64,000 nt of DNA from Thermopolyspora flexuosa (GTDB lineage Bacteria; Actinomycetota; Actinomycetes; Streptosporangiales; Streptosporangiaceae): the NCBI RefSeq assembly GCF_006716785.1, contig NZ_VFPQ01000001.1, positions 2,914,001-2,978,000 on the forward strand. The letters are read 5' to 3'. A model generated the notes under the pieces. The model searched no databases and was not told the DNA's origin. It was given only the letters and a program-made list of their open reading frames with translations. The position numbers and the translations under genes are program-made. Positions 12,197 through 24,673 of the stretch are shown one piece after another. How positions within the stretch are numbered: position 1 is the stretch's first letter; every line of letters begins with the position of its first letter.

Positions 12197-13492
12197 CTAG
12201 AGGCTCCAGCCCTTGAGCAGGCCCTGGTAGGCCTGCGCGGTCTCCTGGGTCACCTGCTCGGCCGTGGCCTGGCCGTTGGCGAGCTTCTGGTAGCGCTCGA
12301 GCAGCGGCTGGAAGAGCTGGCCGCCCTCGGGGATCCACGGGCGGTCCACCGCCTTCTCCATCGGCGCCTTCCACTTGCCGATCATGTCGTTCGCGGCCGC
12401 GTCGGGCAGCTCGTAGGCGGAGGCGCGGGCGGGCAGCAGGCCGAGCTTGCCGGCGATCTTCGCCTGGCTCTCCGCGCTCGCCATGAACTGGACGAACAGG
12501 TACGACGCCTGGAGGTTCGGCGAGCCGGCGTAGATCGCGTAGGTGTGGCCGCCGGTGGGCGAGCCGGCCTTCACCGAGCCGGCCGGGACCGGGGCGATGC
12601 CGTAGTTGTCCGGGTGGTCCTTGAACGCCTTGCCGCTGAGGTTGTCGGCGTTCGACCACGGCCCGTTGAAGATCATCGCGACCTTGCCCTCTTTGAAGGC
12701 GGTCTGCACGTTGGTGTAGCTGTCCTGGATGGAGGGCTTGGCCGCGGCGCCGGAGGTGATCAGGTCCTCCACGATCTTGACGCCCGCGGTGCTCTGCGGC
12801 GACGCGACGGTGATCTTCTTGTTGGTCACGTCGAGCAGGTCGCCGCCCTCACCGTAGATGAACGGCAGCAGGAAGTAGGAGTCGACGTTGAGCGCGAGGC
12901 CGTCGACGCCGGTCTTCTCCTTGACGTCGAGGGCGACCTTCTTGAGCTCCTCGAAGGTGGCCGGCGGGTTCTCGTGGCCCGCTTCCTTGAGCAGCTTCTT
13001 GTTGTAGAGCAGGCCGAGGGTGTCGGTCACCTGCGGGACGGCGTACGTCTTGCCGTTGTACTTGCCGGCGGCCGCCGGGGCGGGCAGGAAGTCCTCGGGC
13101 CTGTCCACCGCCGGGGTGCCGTCGAGCGGGGCGAGGTAGCCCAGCGAGGCGAACTCGGCGACCCAGCCGACCTCGGTGCGCAGCACGTCGGGCGCGCCCG
13201 AGCCGGCCTGGGCGGCGGTCTTGAACTTGTTCTGCGCGTCCGCGAACGGGACGTTGACGTAGTTGACCTTTATCTTGGGGTACTTCGCCTGGAACTCGGC
13301 GACAAGCTCCTTGAACGCCGGCGCCTCGGTGGTGGCGTCGGAGGTGTCCCACCAGGTCACGGTGCCGGAGACGGAGGCGGGGTCGACGGTGCTCTGCGCC
13401 GGCGCGGCCGAACCGGCGCCCTGGTCGCCACCGCACGCGGAGATCGCCAGCGCGAGCGCGGCGGCCGCCGCGGCCGTGAGGACTCGCCGCAT
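12197..13492 (-). CDS. malE: Maltose/alpha-glucan-binding lipoprotein MalE
   Basis: Extracellular sugar-binding lipoprotein, 431 residues. The signal sequence ends with lipobox ISAC (Cys 20), then a Gly/Ala/Ser linker and a family 1 solute-binding domain (for example APDVLRTEVGWVAEFA and GKVAMIFNGPWS). Rich in Lys compared with its neighbours, as usual for secreted binding proteins. ATG at 13492 is set by GGAG 8 bp upstream. First gene of malEFG; its upstream region carries a repeated GAAAGATCT operator-like element. Confidence 0.92.
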   Translation of the reverse strand: MRRVLTAAAAAALALAISACGGDQGAGSAAPAQSTVDPASVSGTVTWWDTSDATTEAPAFKELVAEFQAKYPKIKVNYVNVPFADAQNKFKTAAQAGSGAPDVLRTEVGWVAEFASLGYLAPLDGTPAVDRPEDFLPAPAAAGKYNGKTYAVPQVTDTLGLLYNKKLLKEAGHENPPATFEELKKVALDVKEKTGVDGLALNVDSYFLLPFIYGEGGDLLDVTNKKITVASPQSTAGVKIVEDLITSGAAAKPSIQDSYTNVQTAFKEGKVAMIFNGPWSNADNLSGKAFKDHPDNYGIAPVPAGSVKAGSPTGGHTYAIYAGSPNLQASYLFVQFMASAESQAKIAGKLGLLPARASAYELPDAAANDMIGKWKAPMEKAVDRPWIPEGGQLFQPLLERYQKLANGQATAEQVTQETAQAYQGLLKGWSL

Positions 13493-13574
13493 GATGTCCA
13501 CTCCTTGCTTCGTGCGACGGGGCGAGTGCCCCGTTCGTCGGGTAACCGGACCGTAACAGGGATGCAAGGAGTTT

Positions 13575-13603
13575 GAAAGATCTTGCGAAAGATCTCTGCA
13601 AAG
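13575..13603. promoter_or_regulatory. Operator-like element before malE
   Basis: GAAAGATCT occurs at 13575-13583 and again at 13587-13595, 12 bp apart. The second copy forms a near palindrome flanked by TTGC (13583-13586) and GCAAAG (13598-13603). CTTGCRAAAGATC recurs before the pullulanase gene, so it is a candidate site for the LacI-family regulator at 7439-8464. Confidence 0.5.
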
Positions 13604-13987
13604 TTGTAACCCTCGCACCGCGAGTCGGACACGAATGGTTCAATCCGACAAAGCACGCGTGGGCTGCGACGCGAAAGTGTCACATCTGTAGCCGCAACAT
13701 GGCTGATTTCTCACGTCATGTATGGACACAACGGCCCGTAACGCGATGTACTACCTCATCAATCACGTATCCCGCCGGTGGGGAGTAGGTCGCGGGGGTG
13801 GGATGGACGGGCGGAAAGCCGATCGGCGTCTCCGGGTCGCGCGCCGGTCCACCCGCGCCTGCTCCGGCCACGTCGGGCGGGGACGTGTCTGTGCCTCGAC
13901 GTCAAGATCCAGGAGCCAGCCCGGGCGCACCGGCATCGGTATCGGCGGCCCGCGGGCGAGGGAGACAGCCATGAGCGAGGAGACCGG
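13604..13987. other. Intergenic region between malE and msiK
   Basis: About 380 bp without a convincing gene. A short frame at 13722-13991 has no recognisable feature. Its end, ATGAGCGAGGAGACCGGATGA, is a six-codon frame (MSEETG) that contains the msiK ribosome site and whose TGA overlaps the msiK ATG; it could couple translation, but this is unproved. Confidence 0.4.
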
Positions 13988-15265
13988 ATGAGCACCGTCG
14001 TCCTCGACAAAGTCACGAAGATCTATCCGGGTGGATTCTTAGCGGTCGACCGTCTCAGCCTCCAGGCCGGGGAAGGCGAGCTCCTCGTCCTGCTCGGCCC
14101 CTCCGGGTGCGGCAAGTCCACGCTCCTACGCATGATCGCCGGGTTGGAGGAGATCACCTCCGGCGACCTCTACCTCAACGGGGAGTACGCGAACCACCTC
14201 GCCCCCAGGGACCGGGACGTGGCGATGGTGTTCCAGAACGGCGCCCTCTACCCGCACCGCACCGTGCGCGGCAACCTCGCCTTCCCGCTGGAGATCGCCA
14301 AGGCCGATCCGGGACACGTCAAGGAGCGCGTGGTCGAGCTCGCCCGCGGACTGCACATCGACGAGATGCTCGACCGCAAGCCCGGCACGCTCTCCGGCGG
14401 CCAGCGGCAGCGGGTGGCGATGGGCCGGGCGATCGTGCGCCAGCCGTCCCTGTTCCTCATGGACGAGCCGCTGTCGAACCTCGACGCGGGCATGCGCACC
14501 GAGCTGCGCATGGAGATCGCCGCGCTCGTCCGCGCGCTCGGCGTGACCACCATCTACGTCACGCACGACCAGGTGGAGGCGCTGTCGCTCGCCGACCGCA
14601 TCGCCATCCTCAACCGGGGCGTGCTGCAGGACGTGGGCACCCCGACCCAGGTCTACAACGACCCGGCCACCGCGTTCGTCGCGTCGTTCCTCAACTCCCA
14701 GCAGCTCAACCTGCTGGAGGCGCTGGTGCGCACGCCGCAGAACCAGTTCGTGCTGCTCGACTTCGGCACGCACCGGCTCACCATGCCGTGGAACGACCCG
14801 CGCGCGTACGCGGTCTCCCAGCACGTCGGCCGGACGGTGCTCGTCGGCATCCGCCCGGACGCGCTCGTCCCGCTGCCGCCGCACGCCGACCAGGGGCAGT
14901 ACTTCGCGGGCCGGGTGCGCACCCTCGAGTACCACGGCCACGAGTGGCTCGCCTACCTGGAGGCGGGGCTGCCGGCCGTGCCCGTGCCCGAGCCGCCCGA
15001 CCAGCGCATCCACGGCAACGGCAACGGGAACGGCAGCGGCTCCCGGGCGAAGGCGCTGCTGCGGCGGCTGCTCATGGGCCGGAGCGAGGAGCCCGAGCCG
15101 GAGCCGATCGCCACGTCCGGCACGCACCGCCGGGCCGACCTGATCGTACGGCTCGGCTCCCGCCCGGTGTGGCGGGCGGGCGACCACGCCCGGGTCGCGG
15201 TCGACATGTCCAAGATCCTGCTGTTCACCCCGGACGGCGCGCGCATCGACCGGCCGCTGCGGTAG
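13988..15265 (+). CDS. msiK: Multiple-sugar ABC importer ATPase (MsiK/MalK type)
   Basis: ATP-hydrolysing subunit that energises carbohydrate ABC importers. Walker A GPSGCGKST, Q-loop MVFQNGALYPH, signature LSGGQRQR, Walker B LFLMDEP and switch His in YVTHDQ are all present, followed by a C-terminal OB-fold regulatory domain. In actinomycetes one MsiK serves several importers, and both malEFG and cebEFG here lack their own ATPase. ATG at 13988 follows GAGGAG. Odd: the C-terminal domain has a Gly/Asn/Ser linker and a basic-acidic insert (about residues 340-375) that is longer than usual. Confidence 0.93.
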   Translation: MSTVVLDKVTKIYPGGFLAVDRLSLQAGEGELLVLLGPSGCGKSTLLRMIAGLEEITSGDLYLNGEYANHLAPRDRDVAMVFQNGALYPHRTVRGNLAFPLEIAKADPGHVKERVVELARGLHIDEMLDRKPGTLSGGQRQRVAMGRAIVRQPSLFLMDEPLSNLDAGMRTELRMEIAALVRALGVTTIYVTHDQVEALSLADRIAILNRGVLQDVGTPTQVYNDPATAFVASFLNSQQLNLLEALVRTPQNQFVLLDFGTHRLTMPWNDPRAYAVSQHVGRTVLVGIRPDALVPLPPHADQGQYFAGRVRTLEYHGHEWLAYLEAGLPAVPVPEPPDQRIHGNGNGNGSGSRAKALLRRLLMGRSEEPEPEPIATSGTHRRADLIVRLGSRPVWRAGDHARVAVDMSKILLFTPDGARIDRPLR

Positions 15266-15340
15266 CGCGTCCGGCCACCGGCCGAGGGCGGGCGGACACC
15301 GGCGTCGAACCGGCAACGCCGGCGGCGCGGCGGCGCCCGC

Positions 15341-15973
15341 CTACGCCTGCGCGGGTGTACGGCCGACGGCCGACCGGGCGAGCAGCGAGACGATCTCGAC
15401 GAGGCGGACCACCCGGTCGAGCTCGACCCGGTGGAAGGCCGCACCCTGGGCACGCGCCACCACCAGGTGCAGCGCCGCCTCGGGGAGCGGCACCGTGATC
15501 ATGTGCCGGGCGTTCTCGCTGAACGCCGCCGGCCGGGACGGCGGGTCGGCCGGCAGAGGCTCGGCCGGGGCCGCCCAGCTCGCGTACGCGACCCGGCCGG
15601 TGGCGGGGTCGGCCGCCGCCGCCCACTCCGCGCTCACCAGGTCGGGAAGCGCGTCGACCAGGGTCTGGTAGGCCCGCTCGGGGTCGGCGGCGACGTGGCC
15701 GAGCAGGTCGAACTCGGGGTTCGCGCCCGGCACCTCGCGGGTCGGCCAGGCCCCCTCGACCCGCGCGCCCGGCACCACGCTCACCCGCTCGCGCAGCTCG
15801 TCGACCCCGAGCACGCCGGACCAGGAGACGGTGAAGTCGTCCACGGCACGGCCGGCCTCGCGTTCCAACACCGTCACCTGGAGGATGTCCGCGCCCAGCA
15901 CCCCGAACGCCCGGGCGACCTGCCCCAGCACTCCAGGCCGGTCGGGCAGGGACACCCGGAACCGCAGCAGCAT
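15341..15973 (-). CDS. ACT-domain protein of unknown ligand
   Basis: A 210-residue protein that starts with an ACT domain (MLLRFRVSLPDRPGVLGQVARAFGVLGADILQ region, about 1-75), a fold that binds amino acids. The second half (about 130-205) is unassigned. I choose ATG at 15973 because AGGAGG lies 8 bp upstream; two codons further up would also start in frame. It stands alone between convergent msiK and the beta-helix gene. Confidence 0.7.
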   Translation of the reverse strand: MLLRFRVSLPDRPGVLGQVARAFGVLGADILQVTVLEREAGRAVDDFTVSWSGVLGVDELRERVSVVPGARVEGAWPTREVPGANPEFDLLGHVAADPERAYQTLVDALPDLVSAEWAAAADPATGRVAYASWAAPAEPLPADPPSRPAAFSENARHMITVPLPEAALHLVVARAQGAAFHRVELDRVVRLVEIVSLLARSAVGRTPAQA

Positions 15974-16160
15974 CCCCATCACCTCCTCCCGACAGAGCCT
16001 GGCGTATGCATATTTCAGGTATGTGCCTGCTCAATGTCCGGAATATGTCATAACCAAGATCGTGAATACGCGTTTAGGCGCGATTCTTCCCTTGGTTTGA
16101 CCAATCCATGTGCCGTTTCGCCAGGTCGGGGCCGCTGACGCGGGTGCCGGGCGGGGCCGG

Positions 16161-17495
16161 TCAGCTCTGGTAGGCGCCCGCGTCCGGGTTGCGGGCCGTG
16201 CCGATCGGCCTGCCGGTCATGTCGTGGGCGTGTTCGGCCCCGCCGTACCAGTGGGGGCCGAGCCGCAGGCCGCGGCCGATCGCCGGGGAGCCGGGGCGCA
16301 GCCGCAGGTCGGTGATGCCGCGGAAGAGCGGGTCGGCGAGGATCGAGCGGGGGCCGAGCCGGAACTTGGTCTCCCGGCCCCAGTAGACGCCGCCCGCGTC
16401 GTCGATCCCGGCGCCGTCGGCGTAGCCGACGACGCCGCCGACCTTGATGATGTTGTTGCGCAGCCGCAGGATGCGGGGCGAGCACCCGTCGTAGCAGGAG
16501 ACGCCGATGGTGTCGCGGCCGGGCAGGTGCACCGAGTTGTGCACGGCGATGGTGCCGACCACCGGCCCGAGCGCGAGGTGGCGCGGCCCCCGGGTCACCA
16601 GGAACGCGGCGCGCTGCCGGACCGAGGTGACCACGTTGTGCGCGAACAGGTTGCCGCTCGCGGTGCGCCCCGGCTCGTGCCCGAGCTCGGTGAACGTTTC
16701 GTTGTTCCGCGCGATGTTGTGCACGACGACGTTGCGGTCGCCGTTGTAGATCTCCACCGCGGCGCCGTCGTAGCCGTAGTCGCGGCTGCGCGCGCGGCTG
16801 CCGGTGATGACGTTGCCGATCACCAGGTTGTCGTCGCCGTTGAGCAGGATGCCGAACGCGCCGGAGTCGTTCCGTTGCGTCCGGTCGTTCACGCTCATCC
16901 GGTTGTTGTCGGCGAACGTGCTGGCGCGGATCACGTTGTGCGCGGAGACCGGCGCGACCGCCACGCCGGCGATGTTCCGGTCGGCGTACACGCCGACCAG
17001 CTGGTTGTGGGAGCCGACCAGGTGGAAGCCCGCCCACCGGCAGTCGCTCGCGCGCAGCCCGGTGATGTGCACGTGCGTGCCGGTCACCACCACGCAGTCG
17101 CCGCGCCTGCCGCTGATCGTCGGGCGTGAGCCGGTGCCGTACGTCCCCACCGTGATCGGCAGCGCCGCGGTGCCGTGGGCGGAGATGTGCAGCGTGCCGT
17201 TCCAGCGGCCACCCCGCCGCAGCAGCAGCCGGTCGCCGGGCCGCAGTGCGGCGCGGCTCGCCCGGGCGAGCGACCGCCACGCGGTGGCCGGGCTCGTGCC
17301 GGCCGCGTCGTCCGACCCACGGACGGAGTCGACGTAGTAGGTGCGGGCCAGGGCCCACCCGGGGCGTCCGGCCGAGCTCTCCCCGGTACGGCCCTGCGCG
17401 GCCGCGGGCGCCACCCAGATCGGCGCGGCCACCACGGCGACCAGGGCGGCAAGGGCGGCCTCCGGCCGCCGCGGCACACGAACCCCACGCGTCAT
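16161..17495 (-). CDS. Secreted right-handed beta-helix protein
   Basis: 444 residues with an N-terminal signal peptide (basic MTRGVRVPRR, hydrophobic core, likely cleavage after APAAA). Many short repeats rich in N, V and G (HNVIRAS, DNLVIGNVITGS, NLFAHNVVTSV, LRNNIIKVGG) indicate a parallel beta-helix as in pectate-lyase-like carbohydrate enzymes. No catalytic residues can be assigned. The C-terminal DPLFRGITDLRLRPGSPAIGRG is a motif common at the end of such domains. It diverges from the pullulanase gene and may act on an extracellular polysaccharide. Confidence 0.75.
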   Translation of the reverse strand: MTRGVRVPRRPEAALAALVAVVAAPIWVAPAAAQGRTGESSAGRPGWALARTYYVDSVRGSDDAAGTSPATAWRSLARASRAALRPGDRLLLRRGGRWNGTLHISAHGTAALPITVGTYGTGSRPTISGRRGDCVVVTGTHVHITGLRASDCRWAGFHLVGSHNQLVGVYADRNIAGVAVAPVSAHNVIRASTFADNNRMSVNDRTQRNDSGAFGILLNGDDNLVIGNVITGSRARSRDYGYDGAAVEIYNGDRNVVVHNIARNNETFTELGHEPGRTASGNLFAHNVVTSVRQRAAFLVTRGPRHLALGPVVGTIAVHNSVHLPGRDTIGVSCYDGCSPRILRLRNNIIKVGGVVGYADGAGIDDAGGVYWGRETKFRLGPRSILADPLFRGITDLRLRPGSPAIGRGLRLGPHWYGGAEHAHDMTGRPIGTARNPDAGAYQS

Positions 17496-17574
17496 ACGGT
17501 TTCCCACCCGCCTCTGTCGTCGGTGCCGGTCGGGGTCACCTTAGCGGCCGGGGCACCATGGGACGGTAAAGCAA

Positions 17575-17609
17575 CTTTCTGGAAGTTTCAGAAATCCCTT
17601 GCAAAGATC
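17575..17609. promoter_or_regulatory. Operator-like element before the pullulanase gene
   Basis: CTTGCAAAGATC (17598-17609) matches the malE element CTTGCGAAAGATC with one base deleted. It is preceded by an inverted repeat TTTCTG-N7-CAGAAA. It lies between the divergent beta-helix and pullulanase genes and suggests shared control with malEFG. Confidence 0.45.
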
Positions 17610-17684
17610 CTGACCGACGAGTAACTTCCGGGCAACACTCGCGAAACGTTCATCCCCCACGCCGTGAGCCCGAAGGCGGTGCGC

Positions 17685-20591
<2,907 letters not shown>

Positions 20592-20696
20592 CCCCTCCCC
20601 CGAGCCTCCGCGCGCCGCCCCGGCGCGCCCACCGGCGGCCGTGCCGTACCCGCGGCCCGGCCGCCGGCGCAACCCCCGTGTCCTCCGGAGGCGCCC

Positions 20697-22616
20697 GTGA
20701 GAATCCGTAAACGCCTTGCCGCCCCGCTCGCCGCGCTGCTGTCCGCAGCGCTCGTCCCGCTCACCGCCACGCCCGCCGCGGCCGCGCCCCCGGGCGGGCG
20801 GGACGTGATCGTCAACCTGTTCATGTGGCCGTGGGACTCGGTCGCCGCCGAGTGCACGGACGTGCTCGGCCCCGCCGGGTACGGCGGCGTGCAGGTCTCC
20901 CCGCCGCAGGACTCGCTCAAGCGCTCCGGCGACCACCCCTGGTGGGAGATCTACCAGCCCGCCGGGTACACGCTCACCGGCCGCATGGGCGACCGGGCGG
21001 CGTTCAAGCGCATGGTCGACGCCTGCCATGCGGCCGGGGTGAAGGTGTACGCCGACGCGGTCATCAACCACATGACCGGCCAGGGCGCCACGTCGTACGG
21101 CGGAGCCTCCTTTACAAAGTACAACTATCCCGGGACCTACTCCCCGGCCGACTTCCACCGCTACCCGGAGCACTGCGGCAACGCCGACAACCTCATCCAC
21201 GACGGCGACTACACCGGCAGCGCCCGCAACGTGCAGAACTGCGAGCTGGTGGGCCTGGCGGACCTGAACACCGGCAGCACGTACGTGCGCGACCGCATCG
21301 CCGCCTACCTCAACGACCTGACCGGCCTCGGCGTGGACGGCTTCCGCATCGACGCGGCCAAGCACATCGCGCCGGACGACCTCGCGGCGATCTACGGCAG
21401 GCTGAACGGCTCGCCGTACATCGTCCAGGAGGTGATCCCGGGCGCCGGCGAGGCGGTGCGGCCGGACCAGTACACCGGGATCGGCGACGTGCTCGAGTTC
21501 CAGTACGGGCGCTACCTGAAGGAGAGGTTCCGCGGCGGCATCGCCGACCTGCGCACCTTCGGCGAGACCTGGAGCGGCATGCAGCCGTCCGGCAGGTCGA
21601 TCACCTTCGTGGCGAACCACGACACCGAGCGCAACGGCTCCACGCTGTCGTACAAGGACGGCGCGGCCTACACGCTCGCGAACATCTTCCAGCTCGCCTG
21701 GGACTACGGCACGCCGCAGGTGTACTCGGGCTTCGAGTTCACCGGGTACGACGACTCGCCGCCGTCCTTCGCCGATGGCCGGGTCCGGCCGGTCACCTGC
21801 GGCGGCGGTGGCTGGCACTGCCCGCACCGCTCCCCCGCGATCCGCGGCATGGTCGGCTTCCACAACGCGGTCAAGGGCACCCCGGTCGCCAACTGGACGG
21901 CCCCGACCGGCGACGTGATCGCGTTCAGCCGGGGCGCCAGGGGCTGGATCGCGATCAACAACGGCGCCGCGCCGTACACCGGCACCTTCCCCACCGGGCT
22001 GCCCGCCGGAACGTACGGCGACGTGATCGGCGGTGCCGCGGTCACGGTGACCGGCGCGGGCACGGCGACCGTCACCGTGCCGGCGAAGGGCGCGGTCGCG
22101 ATCCACGTCGGCGGCCCCGCGCCCGCACCCGCCGTGGCGGTCGGGTTCAACGTCGAGGCCACCACCTACTGGGGGCAGAACGTGTACGTGGTCGGCAGCG
22201 TCCCCGCCCTCGGGAACTGGGACCCGGCGAACGCGGTGCCGCTCTCCCCGGCCACCTACCCGGTCTGGCGGGCGAGCGTGAACCTGCCGCCGGCGACCAC
22301 GTTCGAGTACAAGTACATCAAGAGGAACCCGGACGGCACGGTGACCTGGGAGAGCGACCCCAACCGCCGGTACACCACGCCCGCCTCGGGCGCCGTGGCC
22401 CTCAACGACACCTGGCGCTTACCCCGGGACCGGCCAGGCACACGCGCAACGGAGATTTCACAACGGCGACGCGGACCGTTCAGATCGCGCACCCCGTTCC
22501 GCTTCCGGGCGGTCGTTAGCGTGCCATGCGCACTGCGGACAAGCCTCCCGAGGAGTTCACGTTGCGAGTCCTGGCCGTCATCCCCGCCCGCGGAGGTTCG
22601 GTGGGCGTGCCGCTGA
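20697..22616 (+). CDS. Secreted GH13 alpha-amylase with CBM20; stop displaced
   Basis: Hydrolyses starch outside the cell. Signal peptide ending TPAAAA, a GH13 barrel with YADAVINHM, nucleophile Asp in GFRIDAAKH, acid/base Glu in IVQEVIP and Asp in FVANHDTERN, then a starch-binding CBM20 module (about 480-574). Homology ends at NDTWR (nt 22418), where relatives normally stop. Here the frame stays open for 65 more arginine-rich residues and runs 55 bp into the next gene. The tail looks non-coding, so a lost stop or a frameshift is likely. GTG at 20697 follows CCGGAGG. Confidence 0.9.
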   Translation: MRIRKRLAAPLAALLSAALVPLTATPAAAAPPGGRDVIVNLFMWPWDSVAAECTDVLGPAGYGGVQVSPPQDSLKRSGDHPWWEIYQPAGYTLTGRMGDRAAFKRMVDACHAAGVKVYADAVINHMTGQGATSYGGASFTKYNYPGTYSPADFHRYPEHCGNADNLIHDGDYTGSARNVQNCELVGLADLNTGSTYVRDRIAAYLNDLTGLGVDGFRIDAAKHIAPDDLAAIYGRLNGSPYIVQEVIPGAGEAVRPDQYTGIGDVLEFQYGRYLKERFRGGIADLRTFGETWSGMQPSGRSITFVANHDTERNGSTLSYKDGAAYTLANIFQLAWDYGTPQVYSGFEFTGYDDSPPSFADGRVRPVTCGGGGWHCPHRSPAIRGMVGFHNAVKGTPVANWTAPTGDVIAFSRGARGWIAINNGAAPYTGTFPTGLPAGTYGDVIGGAAVTVTGAGTATVTVPAKGAVAIHVGGPAPAPAVAVGFNVEATTYWGQNVYVVGSVPALGNWDPANAVPLSPATYPVWRASVNLPPATTFEYKYIKRNPDGTVTWESDPNRRYTTPASGAVALNDTWRLPRDRPGTRATEISQRRRGPFRSRTPFRFRAVVSVPCALRTSLPRSSRCESWPSSPPAEVRWACR

Positions 22617-24673
22617 AGAACCTCGCCAAGGTCGGCGGCACGCCCCTGGTCGCGCGGGCCGTCGGCGCCTGCCTGCGCGCCGAGCTGATCGACGAGGTCG
22701 TGGTGAGCACCGACCACGCGGGGATCGCCGAGGCCGCCGAGGCGGCGGGCGCGCGGGTGGTACGGCGGCCCGCCGAGCTCGCCGGCCACACCGCCACCAG
22801 CGAGTCGGCGGTCGCGCACGCGCTGGCCCAGGTCGCCGGGCCGGACGGGCCGGAGCGCGGCGAGGTGGAGGTGGTCGTCCTGGTGCAGTGCACCAGCGCC
22901 TTCATCTCCCCCGCCGACCTCGACGCGGCGGTCGCGCGGGTGCTCGCGGGCGACGCCGACGTGGTGTTCTCCGGGCTGGAGACCCACGAGTTCGTGTGGA
23001 GCCGCGCGGGCGAGGTGGTCAGAGGGGTCAACCACGACCCGGCGCACCGCCCCCGGCGGCAGGACCGCGAGCCGCAGTACCGGGAGACCGGCGCCTTCTA
23101 CGTGATGCGCGCCGACGGCTTCCTTGCGCACGGGCACCGGTTCTTCGGCCGGGTCGCGGTGCAGCCGGTCCCGGCGCGGCACGCGATCGAGATCGACACG
23201 CCGGAGGACCTGGAGATGGCGCGGGCGCTCGCGCCGTTCGTGGACGAGCCGCAGCCGATCGACGTGGACGCGGTGGTGACCGACTTCGACGGGGTGCACA
23301 CCGACGACCGCGCGTACGTCGACCAGGACGGCCGGGAGATGGTCGCGGTGAGCCGCGCCGACGGCATGGGCGTCGCGCTGCTCAAGCGCGCCGGGGTGCG
23401 GCTGCTCGTGCTGTCCGCCGAGCGGAACCCGGTGGTGGCGGCGCGGGCGCGCAAGCTCGGCGTGCCGGTGCTGCAGGGCCTCGCCGCCAAGCACACCGCG
23501 CTGCGCGACTGGATGACGATCGAGGGCCTCGACCCGGCGCGGGTCGCCTACGTCGGCAACGACGTGGGCGATCTGGACTGCATGGCGATGGTCGGCTGGC
23601 CGGTCGCGGTTCCGGACGCGCATCCACGGGTGCGGGCCGCGGCCCGGGTCGTGCTCACCCGGCCGGGCGGCGCCGGGGCGGTGCGGGAGCTGTGCGACCG
23701 GGTGCTCGCCGCCCGGACCGGGACCGCGCCCGCCGAGGAGGTCCCGGCCGATCGCCCGGCCGCGGTGACCGCCGTGCCACGCCAGGCGCCCCGGCCCACC
23801 GGCGGCGCGGTGCGCATCGGCGGCACGCTCGTCGGCCCCGGCCACCCGGTGTACGTGGTCGGCGAGATCGGCATCAACCACAACGGCGACCTCGACATCG
23901 CCCGCCGCCTCATCGACGTCGCCGTCGAGGCGGGCTGCCAGGCGGTGAAGTTCCAGAAGCGCACCCCGGAGATCTGCGTGCCGCCGGACCAGCGCGACCG
24001 CATCCGGCAGACCCCGTGGGGCGAGATGACCTACCTGGAGTACCGCCGCCGGGTCGAGTTCGGCATGGAGGAGTACCGGCGGATCGCCGCGTACTGCGCC
24101 GAGCGCGGCATCGACTGGTTCGCCTCGCCGTGGGACGTGCCGTCGGTGGAGTTCCTGGAGCGGCTCGACGTGATCGCGCACAAGGTGGCCTCGGCGTCGG
24201 TCACCGACCACGAGCTGCTGCGCGCGGTCGCCGCCACCGGCAAGCCGGTGATCCTCTCCACCGGCATGTCCACGCTCGAGGAGATCGACCGCGCGGTGGA
24301 GATCCTCGGCACCTCCCGGCTGGTGATCCTGCACGCCACCTCCACCTACCCGCTGCCGCCGGAGGAGGCGAACCTGCGTACGATCATCACCCTGCGGGAG
24401 CGGTACGGCGTGCCGGTCGGCTACTCCGGCCACGAGCGCGGCCTGCAGATCTCGCTCGCCGCGGTCACCCTCGGCGCGGTCATGCTGGAGCGGCACATCA
24501 CCCTCGACCGCACCATGTGGGGCTCGGACCAGGCGGCGTCGCTGGAGCCGGCCGGGCTGGCGCACCTCGTGCGCGACGTGCGCATCATCGAGACCGCGCT
24601 CGGCGACGGCGTCAAGCGCATCTACCCGGGCGAGCTCGCCCCGAAGGCCCGGCTGCGCCGCGTGACGGTGTGA
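22562..24673 (+). CDS. Trifunctional nonulosonate enzyme: cytidylyltransferase-HAD phosphatase-synthase
   Basis: 703 residues with three enzymes in one chain. Residues 1-230 are a CMP-sialate synthetase (start LRVLAVIPARGG; YRETGAFYVM). About 235-400 are a KdsC-like HAD phosphatase (VVTDFDGVHTDD, GNDVGDLDCM). About 430-703 are a NeuB-type synthase barrel (EIGINHNGDLDIA, VKFQKR, STGMSTLEEI, HATSTYPLP, YSGHE). The usual C-terminal SAF (antifreeze-like) domain of NeuB is absent. It would make and activate a sialic- or Kdn-type acid for a cell-surface polymer. I prefer TTG 22562 (GAGGAG 6 bp upstream) over ATG 22526. Confidence 0.9.
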   Translation: MRVLAVIPARGGSVGVPLKNLAKVGGTPLVARAVGACLRAELIDEVVVSTDHAGIAEAAEAAGARVVRRPAELAGHTATSESAVAHALAQVAGPDGPERGEVEVVVLVQCTSAFISPADLDAAVARVLAGDADVVFSGLETHEFVWSRAGEVVRGVNHDPAHRPRRQDREPQYRETGAFYVMRADGFLAHGHRFFGRVAVQPVPARHAIEIDTPEDLEMARALAPFVDEPQPIDVDAVVTDFDGVHTDDRAYVDQDGREMVAVSRADGMGVALLKRAGVRLLVLSAERNPVVAARARKLGVPVLQGLAAKHTALRDWMTIEGLDPARVAYVGNDVGDLDCMAMVGWPVAVPDAHPRVRAAARVVLTRPGGAGAVRELCDRVLAARTGTAPAEEVPADRPAAVTAVPRQAPRPTGGAVRIGGTLVGPGHPVYVVGEIGINHNGDLDIARRLIDVAVEAGCQAVKFQKRTPEICVPPDQRDRIRQTPWGEMTYLEYRRRVEFGMEEYRRIAAYCAERGIDWFASPWDVPSVEFLERLDVIAHKVASASVTDHELLRAVAATGKPVILSTGMSTLEEIDRAVEILGTSRLVILHATSTYPLPPEEANLRTIITLRERYGVPVGYSGHERGLQISLAAVTLGAVMLERHITLDRTMWGSDQAASLEPAGLAHLVRDVRIIETALGDGVKRIYPGELAPKARLRRVTV

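Noticed and set aside
15000-15060. Short GNGNGN-coding repeat as a CRISPR or satellite
   Set aside because: Only a few codons long and in frame within msiK; a flexible linker.
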